Source of the DNA: Pirellulales bacterium | GTDB taxonomy: Bacteria; Planctomycetota; Planctomycetia; Pirellulales; Thermoguttaceae | Reading direction: 5' to 3' | NCBI GenBank assembly: GCA_016936015.1 | Contig: JAFGPV010000078.1 | Coordinates: forward strand, 1-64,000 | DNA length: 64,000 bases | In this document: piece by piece, positions 36,725 through 47,500 of the stretch | How the letters are laid out: each line of letters opens with the position of its first letter | Numbering within the stretch: position 1 is the first letter of the stretch | The notes under the pieces: generated by a model | Told to the model about the DNA's origin: nothing | What the model saw: only the letters and a program-made list of their open reading frames with translations | Database searches by the model: none | Program-made: the position numbers and the translations under genes

Positions 36725-37198
36725 ATGTCCCCCAACGCCAGCCTCGCCCGGAAACTCGCCGAACTCAACCTAACTCTCCCCGCCGCACCGGAACCCAAAG
36801 GGGCCTATCGGCCGCTCCAGGTATCGGGAAAAATGGCGTATGCCTCCGGGCATCTGCCGATTCGGTCGGACGGCAGTCTCATCACCGGCCGGTTGGGCGA
36901 GGACCTCGACGTGCCGGCTGGCTACGACGCCGCCCGCTGGGCCGGCCTGGGCATCCTTGCCACGTTGAAAAAGACCCTCGGCAGCCTCGACGGCGTCCGC
37001 CAGGTCGTAAAGATCCTGGGCGTGGTCAACTGCACCCCCGATTTCACCCAGCAGCCGGCCGTCGTCAACGGTTGCAGCGAACTTTTCGCCGCCGTCTTCG
37101 GCCCCGACCGCGGCATCGGCGCCCGCAGTGCGATCGGCGCCAATACCCTTCCGCTGGGAGTACCCGTGGAAGTCGAGGCCATCTTCGAGATCGAATAA
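36725..37198 (+). CDS. RidA/YjgF family protein
   Basis: A 157-residue protein of the RidA/YjgF/chorismate-mutase-like fold. Family members deaminate reactive enamine/imine intermediates from PLP enzymes. Recognisable parts are QVSGKMAYASGHLPIRSDGS, GLGILATLKKTLGSLDGV and RSAIGANTLPLGVPVEVEA. The canonical C-terminal arginine region is changed to the longer YjgF subgroup with GARSAIGANTLP. The gene starts after a stretch of simple repeats, so it may have its own promoter. Confidence 0.85.
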   Translation: MSPNASLARKLAELNLTLPAAPEPKGAYRPLQVSGKMAYASGHLPIRSDGSLITGRLGEDLDVPAGYDAARWAGLGILATLKKTLGSLDGVRQVVKILGVVNCTPDFTQQPAVVNGCSELFAAVFGPDRGIGARSAIGANTLPLGVPVEVEAIFEIE

Positions 37199-37298
37199 TC
37201 AGCTTCTGGAAAGCCGCGACCAGCGGTCGCGGTTGTGGGACAGGTTGCCAACCTGTCCTACGTTGCGCCACGCAGCGTCGTAGAGCGGGAAACGGCGG

Positions 37299-37769
37299 CT
37301 ACTCTTGCGTCTGGATCGAAAGATAGATGCCTGCGCCCATCTGGGCGATCTGGTCGAGCTGCTCTTCGATGTTGTCCATGTGATCGTCCTCGTCCTTGAG
37401 GATGTCGATCAGCAGGTCCCGGGTGGCGTTGTCGCCGACTTCGCCGGCCAGTTGGATTGCATCGTTGTAGCTCTTCACCGCGTCGGCCTCGGCCTTCCGG
37501 TCGGCTTCGAGTTGCTTGGGCACGTCCGCGCCGATTTCGATGGGATTGAGCTTGCTGACGGTGGGCCGGCCTTCGAGGAAGAGGATCCGGCCGATGAGCT
37601 TCTCGGCGTGTTTCATCTCGTCGATCGCCCGTTTCTCGACGACCTTGTGGAGCCGTTGGTATCCCCAACTGTCGCACATTTCCGAGTGTACCATGTATTG
37701 GTTGATGGCGGTCAGCTCCTCGGCCAGCAATTCGTCGAGTTTTTTAATCAGTTTTTCATTACCCTTCAT
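37299..37769 (-). CDS. bfr: Bacterioferritin
   Basis: A 156-residue bacterioferritin that stores iron. All six ferroxidase-centre residues are in their normal places: Glu18, Glu51, His54, Glu94, Glu127 and His130. The haem-binding methionine is Met52. The length fits the E. coli protein closely. ATG 37769 has AAGGAG about seven bases upstream; the open frame extends back to 37829 without family features. It is divergent from the RND efflux operon. Confidence 0.94.
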   Translation of the reverse strand: MKGNEKLIKKLDELLAEELTAINQYMVHSEMCDSWGYQRLHKVVEKRAIDEMKHAEKLIGRILFLEGRPTVSKLNPIEIGADVPKQLEADRKAEADAVKSYNDAIQLAGEVGDNATRDLLIDILKDEDDHMDNIEEQLDQIAQMGAGIYLSIQTQE

Positions 37770-37995
37770 GGAAATGCTCCTTGCTATGGGGTGAAGGTTG
37801 CTTTTTACCTTTTTCGGATAGCCGCACACAAGACCGCTAAGATACGCAAGAGTCTTCCGATCGTCAATCTCCAGCCGCTTTTTACCATAAAAAGGAGGGT
37901 TTTCCTACCGGGATTTCTGCAACTGCACCAAGACCGCGCGTTATGTTTGAGCATAACAGAAAGCGTTAAATGCCAAAGAGTTATAGGATATTCAC

Positions 37996-39210
37996 ATGAC
38001 AACCGCCAAATGGGTCATTCAGGGATTGTTCGTGACCCTCGTCCTTTTGGGATTATGTTGTTTGACTGCGTGTCACCAGGAGGCCCCCAGTAAACCGGTG
38101 ACCGAACAAAAACTCACGGTCGAGGTCAGTCCGCCGGAGCAAAAAACGATTCCCTTCTTTGCCACCTTTCCCGCCCGGCTGGAGGCCGTTGACTCGGTGG
38201 AGATCCGTGCCCGGGTGAGCGGGTATTTGTGGTCGGTCGATTTTACGCCCGGTGAGGACGTCAAGAAGGATCAAGTCCTTTTCCACATCGACGCCCGGCC
38301 GTACCAAGCGGCGGTCAATCGGATCAGGGCCGAATTGGAAGGTTGCGACGCCCGGCTCGAGCGGGCCAAGCTCGACCTGAACCGCGCCGCCCGATTGGTC
38401 GGCTCGAAGACGATCAGTCAGGAAGAATACGACCAGTATTTTGCCACGAAGCTCGAGTCCCAGGCCGCCGTCGACGCCTCCAAAGCGCAGTTGCAAAACG
38501 CAGAATTGAACCTCAGTTTCACCCAGGTGACGGCCCCCCTGGCCGGATCAATCAGCCGGAACTACATCTCCGTCGGCAACCTGGTGGTCGCCGATAAAAC
38601 CCTGCTGACCACCCTTGAGGCCGACGCCCAGATGTACGCCTACTTCGACGTGGACGAGAACTCCCTGCTCCAGTTTCAGGAACTGATCCGCGAGGGGAAG
38701 ATCGAAATGATCGGCAAGGACCAGATCCGGATTGACCTCCTTCTGCCGCCGGACAATTCCGTTTATCCGCATCCCGGCACGTGGAACTTCACCGACGTCC
38801 GCATGGACTCGGGGACCGGGACCTTGGAATTTCGGGCGGAATACCCCAATCCGGAAGTTCCCGTCAAGGCCCGGCCGTCCAACAAGGGTGCCGGCACCGG
38901 CCGGGAGGAACGGATGTTGATTGCGGGCATGTTTTGCCGCGTGCGGGTGCCCCTCGGCAAACCCCGGCCGATGCTGCTTGTCCCCGACGACGCGGTGCAC
39001 ACCGACCAAGGACAAAAATTCCTCTACCTCGTGGACAAGAAAGATAAAGTGCTATACCGCCGGGTCCGAACCGGGCCCCTTTATGAAACGTGCCGGGTGA
39101 TTGAGGAAGGGCTGCAACCCGACGATCGGGTCATTATCAGCGGCGCGCAGCGCGTCCGTCCCGGAATGATCGTCAACCCCATGACGCCGAAGGAGATGAA
39201 ACTGAAATAA
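37996..39210 (+). CDS. RND efflux periplasmic adaptor (membrane fusion) lipoprotein
   Basis: A 404-residue membrane-fusion protein that links an inner-membrane RND pump to an outer-membrane channel. A lipobox ends the signal (CCLTAC). The lipoyl/barrel halves are clear: VEIRARVSGYLWSVDFTPGE at the N side and NAELNLSFTQVTAPLAGSIS after the coiled-coil hairpin (about 105-165). The C-terminal part has MLLVPDDAVHTDQGQKFLYL. It precedes an HAE1-type pump gene by 107 bases. No TolC-like gene is in the window. Confidence 0.92.
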   Translation: MTTAKWVIQGLFVTLVLLGLCCLTACHQEAPSKPVTEQKLTVEVSPPEQKTIPFFATFPARLEAVDSVEIRARVSGYLWSVDFTPGEDVKKDQVLFHIDARPYQAAVNRIRAELEGCDARLERAKLDLNRAARLVGSKTISQEEYDQYFATKLESQAAVDASKAQLQNAELNLSFTQVTAPLAGSISRNYISVGNLVVADKTLLTTLEADAQMYAYFDVDENSLLQFQELIREGKIEMIGKDQIRIDLLLPPDNSVYPHPGTWNFTDVRMDSGTGTLEFRAEYPNPEVPVKARPSNKGAGTGREERMLIAGMFCRVRVPLGKPRPMLLVPDDAVHTDQGQKFLYLVDKKDKVLYRRVRTGPLYETCRVIEEGLQPDDRVIISGAQRVRPGMIVNPMTPKEMKLK

Positions 39211-39275
39211 GTGCCGCTTGCGGTTTAGCACCTTATTCTGAACCTGGAGTTTCGGAACGAGATACACCAACCCTG

Positions 39276-39312
39276 CCGGGGCCGAGGACGGCCCGGCTCA
39301 CTGCCCATTAAC
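39276..39312. repeat. GGGCC...GGCCC palindrome before the RND pump
   Basis: CCGGGGCCGAGGACGGCCCG then GCTCACTGCCCATTAAC. A matching GCCCGGCTCACT piece occurs at 50197-50222. It ends six bases before the GTG of the RND pump. Confidence 0.65.
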
Positions 39313-39317
39313 TTCCC

Positions 39318-42300
39318 GTGTTTTCCCGCTTTTTCATCGACCGTCCGATTTTCGCTGCGGTGCTGTCGATCGTGTTGACGATCGCCGGCGGTGTGGCCGT
39401 GCTCAGTCTGCCGGTGGCCCAGTATCCCGAGATTGCGCCGCCGACGGTGCAGGTCACTTGCTCCTATCCCGGAGCCAACGCCCAGGTGGTGGCCGACACG
39501 GTCGCCCAGCCCATCGAGCAACAGGTCAACGGCGTGGAAAACATGCTCTACATGTCGTCGCAGTGCGACAACCTCGGCAACTATGTGCTGACGGTCACCT
39601 TCGAACTGGGGACCAACCTGGACATTGCTCAGGTGCTGGTGCAGAACCGGGTGGCGATCGCCCAGCCGACCCTGCCCGACGTGGTCAAGCAGATCGGCGT
39701 AACCACCAAAAAAAAATCGCCGGCCATCCTCCTGGCGGTCAATCTCTTCTCGCCCGACGGCCGTTACGATCAGCTTTACATGAGCAATTACGCCACCCGG
39801 GAGATCAAGGACGAGCTGGCCCGGCTGACGGGCGTTGGCGACGTGACGTTCCTCGGCCAGCGGGATTACAGCATGAGGATCTGGCTCGATCCGGAGCAGC
39901 TTGCCGCGCGGGACTTGACCGTCGATGACGTGGTCCAGGCGATCAAAGAGCAGAACGTACAGGTGGCGGCGGGGCAATTCGGCCGGCCCCCGGCCCCCGG
40001 CAACGTCGCTTACCAATACACCCTCAGCGCCCTGGGCCGGCTGATCGAGCCGGAGCAGTTTGGCGAGATCACGCTGAAGACCGGCCCCCACCGCCAGTTG
40101 ACCTACCTCCGCGACGTTGCCCGGCTCGAACTGGGCGCAAAAAACCAGGACCAGAACTGTACGCTCGACGGCCAGCCCTCCGTCGCCCTGGCCATCTTCC
40201 AATTGCCCGGCACCAATGCGCTCGATACCGAGGAATTGGTGAAAGACAAGATGGAGGAACTAAAAAAGCGGTTTCCCGAGGGATTGGAATACAAGATCGT
40301 TTACGACACCACCCCGTTTATCAAACAGTCGATCGAGGAGGTCCTGAAGACCCTTTACGAGGCCATCGTGCTTGTGGCCCTGGTCGTGATGTTGTTCCTT
40401 CAGCGTTGGCGATCTGTGCTGATTCCGCTGGTCGCCGTGCCGGTCTCGCTGGTGGGGACATTCAGCGTGATGGCGGCGCTGGGCTATTCGTTGAACAACC
40501 TTACGCTCTTCGGACTCGTGCTGGCCATCGGCATCGTGGTGGACGACGCGATCGTGGTGGTCGAAAACGTCGAGCGGTGGATCGAGCACGGACTGAGTCC
40601 CCGCGAGGCCGCCTACAAGTCGATGGAGGAAGTGACCGTGGCGGTGATCGCCATCGCCTTCGGCCTCAGTGCGGTCTTCATTCCCACGGCGTTCATTGCC
40701 GGCATCACCGGGCAGTTCTACCGGCAGTTCGCCCTGACCATCGCCACGGCGACGCTGATCTCGGCCTTTAACTCACTCACGCTCAGCCCCGCCCTGGCGG
40801 CCCTGCTGCTGAAGCCGCACGACGCGAAAAAGGACTGGTTCACGCGCATCTATGAATTCCTGCTGGGTTGGTTCTTCCGGGGATTCAACCGGACGTTCGA
40901 CGTCGGCAACAAGATTTACGAGCGGCTGGTCCGGCTCTGCGTCCGGGGCGCCTTCATCGGGCTGCTCGTCTACGCCGGATTGCTGGTGCTGACCTATTTC
41001 GGATTCGCCACCACGCCGATGGGCTTTATTCCCGAGCAGGACAAGGGTTACCTGTTGGTCAACATGCAGTTGCCCGATTCGGCTTCGTTGCCCCGCACCG
41101 AAGCGGTCGTCGCCCAGGCGGAAAAGATCGCCCGGGCGGTCCCCGGCGTAAAAAACACGATGGCCATCGCCGGCCAGTCGATCCTCCTGAACGCCAACGA
41201 CTCGAGCCTCGGCTCGATGTTCGTGATCCTCGACGATTTCGAGAAGCGGCGGGAGCCGGAACGCTCGGCCTCGGCCATTGCCGACCGCCTCCGCCGCGAG
41301 TTCTTCGACAAGATCCTCGACGCCCAACTGGCCGTCTTCAGCGCCCCGCCGGTCGACGGTTTGGGCCAATCGGGCGGATTCAAGCTGATGATCGAGGACC
41401 GCAGCGACGTGGGCCTGACGATCCTCCAGGAGCAGGCCGACAAGGTCGCCCGACAGGGAAACAAAACGCCCGGCCTGGTCGGGCTGTTCGACCAGTTCCG
41501 CGCCAATACGCCGCAGATGTTCGTCGACGTCGACCGCGTCAAGTGCAAGACGCTGGGCGTGAATCCCAGCGCGGTCTTTTCCGCCCTGCAGGTCAACCTG
41601 GGCGGCTACTACGTCAACGATTTCAACGAGTTTGGCCGGACCTGGCAGGTCAACGTCCAGGCCGACTCGAAGTTCCGGCTCCAGCCGAAGGACCTCCGCA
41701 AGATGTACGTCCGGAACGCCGGCGGCCAGATGGTCCCGCTCAGCTCGCTGGCCACCGTCAAAGACATTAACGGGCCGATGTTCATCAACCGCTACAACAA
41801 CTACACCGCCGCGGCCGTCAGCGGCGAGTGGGAGCCGTGGCTCAGTTCCGGCCAGGCCATGACGGCCATGGAAAAAATCGCCGATCAGGAACTTTCCCCG
41901 GCCATGGCCGCCGAATGGACCGAACTCTCGTATCTCCAGAAACTCGCCGGCAACACCGCCATTTTAATCTTTCCGCTGTGCATCCTCTTCGTGTTTCTCA
42001 CCCACTCGGCCGAGTACGAAAGCTGGACCCTGCCGCTGGCCATCGTGCTGATCGTCCCCATGAGCCTGCTCTGCGCCCTGGTCGGGGTCCAAATCCGCGG
42101 GATGGACAACAACCTCTTCACCCAGATCGGCTTCGTGGTGCTGGCCGGCCTGGCGTGTAAGAACGCGGTGCTGATCGTCGAATTTGCCAAACAGGAACGC
42201 GAACGGGGCCTTTCGATCCGCGAGGCGGCCGTGGCCGCCTCGAAACTCCGACTCCGACCCATCCTGATGACCTCCTGCGCCTTCATCCTCGGCGTGGTCC

Positions 42301-42545
42301 CGCTGATGCTGGCCAACGGCGCCGGAGCCGAAATGCGGAGCACCCTCGGTACGGCCGTCTTCTCCGGGATGCTTGGTGTCACTTTTTTTGGCATTTTTTT
42401 AACCCCCGTTTTCTATCGCGTCCTGCAGGGCCTCTCCGAAACTTTCCATCCCCACCCGGAGAAACCGGAGGAGAAGGAATCCGCCGGGCAGGAACCCCAC
42501 GAAAACACCAACCTTGGTGACTCCCTTGAGGTTGCGCCTCGTTAG
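39318..42545 (+). CDS. RND multidrug efflux pump, HAE1 type
   Basis: A 1075-residue inner-membrane pump driven by protons. The N-terminus (FFIDRPIFAAVLSIVLTIAG) and the first porter strand (QVTCSYPGANAQVV) are typical. The proton-relay aspartate pair is in GIVVDDAIVVVENVER in the fourth helix. The second helix bundle has GFVVLAGLACKNAVLIVEFA. The length is normal for the family. It starts with GTG; no ribosome-binding site is visible because a palindromic repeat occupies the leader. With the adaptor upstream it makes a two-gene efflux operon for drugs or metabolites. Confidence 0.94.
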   Translation: MFSRFFIDRPIFAAVLSIVLTIAGGVAVLSLPVAQYPEIAPPTVQVTCSYPGANAQVVADTVAQPIEQQVNGVENMLYMSSQCDNLGNYVLTVTFELGTNLDIAQVLVQNRVAIAQPTLPDVVKQIGVTTKKKSPAILLAVNLFSPDGRYDQLYMSNYATREIKDELARLTGVGDVTFLGQRDYSMRIWLDPEQLAARDLTVDDVVQAIKEQNVQVAAGQFGRPPAPGNVAYQYTLSALGRLIEPEQFGEITLKTGPHRQLTYLRDVARLELGAKNQDQNCTLDGQPSVALAIFQLPGTNALDTEELVKDKMEELKKRFPEGLEYKIVYDTTPFIKQSIEEVLKTLYEAIVLVALVVMLFLQRWRSVLIPLVAVPVSLVGTFSVMAALGYSLNNLTLFGLVLAIGIVVDDAIVVVENVERWIEHGLSPREAAYKSMEEVTVAVIAIAFGLSAVFIPTAFIAGITGQFYRQFALTIATATLISAFNSLTLSPALAALLLKPHDAKKDWFTRIYEFLLGWFFRGFNRTFDVGNKIYERLVRLCVRGAFIGLLVYAGLLVLTYFGFATTPMGFIPEQDKGYLLVNMQLPDSASLPRTEAVVAQAEKIARAVPGVKNTMAIAGQSILLNANDSSLGSMFVILDDFEKRREPERSASAIADRLRREFFDKILDAQLAVFSAPPVDGLGQSGGFKLMIEDRSDVGLTILQEQADKVARQGNKTPGLVGLFDQFRANTPQMFVDVDRVKCKTLGVNPSAVFSALQVNLGGYYVNDFNEFGRTWQVNVQADSKFRLQPKDLRKMYVRNAGGQMVPLSSLATVKDINGPMFINRYNNYTAAAVSGEWEPWLSSGQAMTAMEKIADQELSPAMAAEWTELSYLQKLAGNTAILIFPLCILFVFLTHSAEYESWTLPLAIVLIVPMSLLCALVGVQIRGMDNNLFTQIGFVVLAGLACKNAVLIVEFAKQERERGLSIREAAVAASKLRLRPILMTSCAFILGVVPLMLANGAGAEMRSTLGTAVFSGMLGVTFFGIFLTPVFYRVLQGLSETFHPHPEKPEEKESAGQEPHENTNLGDSLEVAPR

Positions 42546-42664
42546 TCCCCGCTGGAAACAACGCTCTGACCTCCCCCTCTACTTGACAGTAGTCTCGATC
42601 TATCTTATCCTGGTTTTGGTAAAATGGAGTGTTTGGACATATTTGCCAGTCCGCCTTCGCCTCA

Positions 42665-42726
42665 GTCATTTTGAGCAAAGCGATGAATCCGGCAACGTGA
42701 GATCTTTTGCTCCGCTCAGGATGGCA
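42665..42726. repeat. Degenerate TGAGCAAAGCGA inverted repeat
   Basis: GTCATTTTGAGCAAAGCGAT is inverted at TTTTGCTCCGCTCAGGATGG. It belongs to the family at 22587 and lies upstream of the DUF1573 gene. Confidence 0.65.
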
Positions 42727-42776
42727 AAGACACCCCGCCGATGAGTGAATTACCTGTTTTTCAAGGATGGATCTTC

Positions 42777-43784
42777 ATGCGTCATTGGCTTCTCTTCAGT
42801 GTCTTAACTTTGTGTTTTCCCGCGCACGTCCCCGGACAGGAGTGGGCGCGGAAGATGTTCAACAAGACGTCGCACGACTTCGGTATGGTTGCCCGGGGAT
42901 CGGAAGTCAAGTATACCTTCACCATCGAAAACATCTACGAGGAAGACGCCCATATCTCGGGGGTTCGCACAAGCTGCCGTTGCACGGTGCCCAAGCCCAG
43001 CAAGCATTATCTCAAGACCTGGGACAAGGCCGAGTTGATCGTGGACATCGATACCCGCACCGATCCGGGCCAAAAGGACGCCACGATCACCGTCACCTTC
43101 GATAAGCCGTTTCCGGCCGAGGTGCAGTTGCACACCCACGCCTACCTCCGTAGCGACGTGGTGGTGCGGCCGGGAGTGGTGCAGTTCGGCACGGTGGATC
43201 CCGGCGTCGGCTGGCGGCAGCAGGCGACCGTCAGCTTTGCGGGCCGCAGCGATTGGAAGATCCTCCGGGTAGAGAGCAATAATCCCCACCTGACGGGCCA
43301 GGTTGTGGAAAAATACCGCCGCCCGGGCAAGATCGCCTACGACGTCGGTTACGACCTGCAGGTCACCTTGGATGCGGGCACTCCCTCTGGCTACCTCCGC
43401 GAGGAGATCTACCTGATCACGAACGACGTCAATCCCCGGGCGGCTAGGGTGCCGGTAACCGTCGAGGGACTGGTGGCTTCCCGGATGTCGGTCCGCCCCA
43501 ATCCGCTCTCCTTCGGCGCGGTCCGGGCCGGTCAAAGCGTTTCGCGGAACCTCATCATTCAATCGAAAACGCCCTTCCGGATTCTTGGCATTCTGACCAC
43601 CGATAATCGCCGCTTGCGCTGCAACATCCCGCAGGATTCCAAGCCCGTCCACCTCCTCCCGGTAACCTTTGCGGCGCCTGACACGGAGGGGAAGTTCCAG
43701 GGAACCCTCCGCATCAAGACCGATCAGGAACAAGTCGGCCCTCTGGACGTGAAAGTCGACGCCCAGGTGTTGCCGCCGAAGTAA
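42777..43784 (+). CDS. Exported DUF1573 protein
   Basis: A protein of about 335 residues, with ATG 42777 (AAGGA nine bases upstream) followed by a signal peptide (RHWLLFSVLTLCFPAHVPG). The mature part begins with a DUF1573 Ig-like domain (TSHDFGMVARGSEVKYTFTI), including a Cys-x-Cys pair (GVRTSCRCTVPK). Two more similar beta domains follow (RSDVVVRPGVVQFGTVDPG; RMSVRPNPLSFGAVRAGQ). It is probably periplasmic or at the surface. The exact role is not known; planctomycetes have many such genes. The open frame begins at 42741 within a leader without family features. Confidence 0.8.
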   Translation: MRHWLLFSVLTLCFPAHVPGQEWARKMFNKTSHDFGMVARGSEVKYTFTIENIYEEDAHISGVRTSCRCTVPKPSKHYLKTWDKAELIVDIDTRTDPGQKDATITVTFDKPFPAEVQLHTHAYLRSDVVVRPGVVQFGTVDPGVGWRQQATVSFAGRSDWKILRVESNNPHLTGQVVEKYRRPGKIAYDVGYDLQVTLDAGTPSGYLREEIYLITNDVNPRAARVPVTVEGLVASRMSVRPNPLSFGAVRAGQSVSRNLIIQSKTPFRILGILTTDNRRLRCNIPQDSKPVHLLPVTFAAPDTEGKFQGTLRIKTDQEQVGPLDVKVDAQVLPPK

Positions 43785-43798
43785 CCACCGATCTCCAG

Positions 43799-43900
43799 TG
43801 TCATCCTGACGGGCACCGACCGGGCACTATCGACAGCTGGTCGGCGTTGGTTGGCGAAGGAGTTCAAAAGGCCGAGAATCTTCTCTTTGCTCAGAATGAC
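43799..43900. repeat. GTCATCCTGA...TCAGAATGAC degenerate inverted repeat
   Basis: The ends GTCATCCTGACGGGCACCG and TTCTCTTTGCTCAGAATGAC belong to the CTGAGCGAAGCGAAG family. The middle is unrelated to other copies. Confidence 0.6.
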
Positions 43901-44132
43901 AATTAGACCGAGAGGATTTTCCGCAACGGGAACTCAGTAAGAACATTGTGGCAAGCAAGTTGCCTCGACTCTGCTTTTGTAACGAGCGGGAGTGGTCGGG
44001 GCCTATGTATTGTTTTGCAACATTTCTAGGTAAATATCACGTCTATGTGGGACATTTTGATTCGGCGATCTCTATCCAGTTCGGTTTGGGTGTTAGGAAT
44101 AGCGTAATCCTTCAAAATAATAAAGTCCTGTC

Positions 44133-44209
44133 AATGTGGCATCCTGCCGCATTCTGCATGGATGTTTCTTCCCCGTTTTCTGCCCTCTAATACGTCCTGA
44201 TGCCGCATC
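44133..44209. repeat. Degenerate GCGGCA/TGCCGC repeat pair
   Basis: AATGTGGCATCCTGCCGCAT at 44133-44152 and GATGCCGCATC at 44199-44209 resemble the hairpin family at 20598, but with decayed arms. Confidence 0.6.
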
Positions 44210-44552
44210 AACTGTGCCCGTGTATGTATGAAACAGTGTTTCATTGGGCGGATATTCGGTACAAGCCGGAGACATACCCCCCCTCGCCCCCCCATGCGAG
44301 GCAGGTAGAGGCGAGTCTGGTTGTCCCTTACCGTATTTTCTTTTTGGTGATTGCCTCTTTGGATACCGCCTTTTTGAGCCAGAATAGGGGTCTGGCTGTC
44401 ACCGAATGAAAACCATCAAGAGGCTGGTACAGCGTTTGCTTCTATGGAATACACCAGTTTTCACCGATTATTTTTTTTAGTAGAAAATACGTGATAACTT
44501 GGATAAAATGAGAGCATAACCTTAAATATAAGGATTACTGGAGTACCTCACG

Positions 44553-47500
44553 ATGATCCCGAAACGTTTCGTTCTTGGAACCGCATGGATTTGTGCGGTT
44601 GTCTTTTTATCACTCAACGTGGTGCCGGAAGTGTTTGCAGCGGATGCTGCAACCGCCGCGGAGATGCAAACTTATGCTGCCCCGGACGGCGCCGCCTACT
44701 TTGCCTTAAGTCTTAAACCGCCGGGTCCGGCCCCCGCGGCCGAGCCATGCGATCTCGTCGTGTTGTTTAATACCTCTGCCCAGCAAATTGGCGAGTTTCG
44801 GACCAAACCCTTGGAGGCTTTGAAGACGCTTTTAGCCGGCCTGGGTCCCCACGACCGCGTGAAACTGATCGCCGTCGATGTCAATGCGATTCCACTGACG
44901 GAAACTTTTCTCGCTCCGAATAGTACCGAGATGGCCGGGGCGTTGGCCGCCCTCGATGCCCGTACTCCGTTGGGCACCACGGATTTGCATACGGCATTGC
45001 GGGCCGCGGCGGACGGTTTCGAGAGCGGCTCGAAAAACGCCCGGTCAGTGGTCTATTTCGGCGACGGCCGCAGCGCCGCGCACCCGCTCTCGGCGGACGA
45101 ATTCAAAAAAATAGTCAAGTCGCTTGTCGACGGTCGGGTGTCGGTCAGCAGCTACGTGGTCGGCCTGAATCCCGACGCCCAGATTTTCGGTTCCCTGGCC
45201 GGCAAGACCGGCGGCAGGTTGTTCGAGGACAGCGCCAAACAGACCGGGCAGGATTTCGGCCGGACGTTGGTGTCGGCCGTGGATGCGCCGGTCCTCTGGC
45301 CGACGGCGGTTACCTGGCCGAACCAGCAGGTGGAAATTCTTCCCCAGCGCCTCCCGCCGCTGCGCTGGGATCGCGATTCGGTGGTCGTCGGCATCGACAA
45401 GCAGAACGCGCCTTTCACGATCCAGTACACGGCCGACACGGCCGGGATTCCGCAAAAACTGACGTTCAATGCGACTCCCGGCCGTGCCAGCGACGTCCAC
45501 AATTATCTTCCCCGGATGATCGAGGTGATGCGGCAGGACGGCGGCCTGACGATGCCGCTGATCGGTTCCATGAGTCTGCAACAAGCCCGGACGGTCGTCA
45601 ACACGAACCAGGACGCCCTCCGTAAACTGGCGCGGCAGGCTTTGGCCATGGGAAACTACGAATCCGCACAACGATTGGCCGACGAAGTGCTCCGGCGGGA
45701 TCCCACCGACCTCGAAGCGCAGACCCTCAAAGACGCGGCGGCGAAACGCGTGGCGGCGCCGACCGATCTGCCACCCGCCGGCGGCGCCCGGGACCTGACG
45801 CTGATCAATCCCGCCGCGCCGCCCCCCGGTGCGGATGCCGGCAAAATGTCCGAAAACTACCAAGTGGAGCACGCGGTAATCGCCCAAAAAGTGCAAGCCG
45901 ACGTGCAGGCGGCGCTGAATCAAACCCGCAAACAGATGAGCACCGAGCCGCAGGCCGTCCTTCAGGACTTGCGCCTGATGATGGAAGCCGTCCGCAAGGT
46001 GCCGGAACTGGAACCCGCCATCCGCGATCAATTAAGCGATCAACTGGAAAGGGCTTTGCGGGAGGCCCAGTACCGGAAAGATGGAGTGGAACGGCGCCGG
46101 CAGCAAGCGGCGGAATCGCTGGCCGCGTCCTTGGAAGAGACTCGCATCGCCTCCGACCTGCTGCAAGATCAGGAAAAAGTCAAGCAGATCATGAAACAAT
46201 TCAACACCCTGATGGATGAAGGCCGGTATCAAGAGGCGTCGGATCCCGTCGCCGTGGAAGCGAGAAAAATTCTCCCCGACGAACCGGCGCTGGCCGACGC
46301 GGAATTTTTCAGCCGCACCAAAGGATACTACGTTAACAACATGACGTTGCGCATCTCGCGGCAGAAGGCCGTTGTTGACACTTTATACCAGGTGGAGAAG
46401 TCTTTCGTCCCCTTCCCCGACGAACCTCCCATCGTATACCCCGACGCGGAGGTCTGGCAACGGCTTTCCGTCAAGCGGATGGATCGTTACAAGGCGATCG
46501 ATCTGTCGGGACAGTTGCCGGAGGAAGCAAAAATCGAGAAGGAGTTGAATAAACCCACCGAAGTCGAATTCGTCGAAACCCCGTTGTCCGAAGTCGTCAA
46601 TTATTTGAAAGACTATCACAAAATCAATATCGAACTGGATCAGCGAGCGCTCAACGAACTGGCCATCGCCACCGACACTCCCGTCAACAAAAGCCTCAAG
46701 GGACTGACCTTGCGTTCCGCGCTCCGGATCATCCTGAAGGAACTCGGATTGACTTATACGATCGAAAATGAAGTCCTTCTGATTACCTCTCAGCAAGAGG
46801 TCGAAAGCCCCGATCGCATGAAACATAAAGTCTATCCCGTGGGCGACTTAGTTCTCGACGCGGCCCAACTCAGGGATATGGCCATGAGCGGAGTGAGCAT
46901 GGGCGGCGGCATGGGAATGTTTAACCTGCCGAACAATCTCCTCCCCCAAGGCCTTCAGAACCGGCTCCAAAACATTCCTCCCGGCGGTTTCCAGGCCTTC
47001 TCCGTCAAGGACGAATTGCCGAAGGAGAAAAGCCCAGAAGCCAATAAACTTGGTTCCGAGAGCAACACGAAGCCCGCCGCTTCCGGCAGTCAGCGCTCGC
47101 CTCAATCAGAAATCGAAGATATCTCTCTTGAGATCAATCCTCAGTTAAAACCCGAGGTGGCATGGGAGCGCTACTTCTCCGACCATCAGCCCGAGCCTGC
47201 CGCCGTTCGCTGCGCCGTCCGCCGGCTGATGAATGACCGCAAGTACGACCAGGTAATCGCCTTGATCGCTGCGGCCCTCCGTCATGGGCAGGTGCAGTCG
47301 TGGATGTATCAAGCGATGGCCCTGGCGATGCAGGCCGACCATCGGCCCAAAGAAGAAATCGAACGGGCGATCCTCTCCGCCGTCGATTTCTGCGACAACA
47401 CCACCGATCTGACGTACATCGCCGCGCACTTGACGCGGCTGGGCCTGTACAACCGCGCCTTGGATCTGTACCGCCAGGCGGCGGTGCTCGAACCGCTCCG

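Larger units (their letters stand above)
43785..44552. other. Non-coding region with two repeat remnants
   Basis: About 770 bases with no credible gene. Degenerate copies of two dispersed families lie at 43799-43900 and 44133-44209. The last 100 bases are AT-rich and lead to GGAG at 44540-44543, so a promoter for the next gene is likely here, but I cannot assign it. Short open frames at 43948-44409 have no features. Confidence 0.5.

Noticed and set aside
43948-44409. Short plus-strand open frames after the DUF1573 gene
   Set aside because: Interrupted by a decayed repeat, no start signals or family features.
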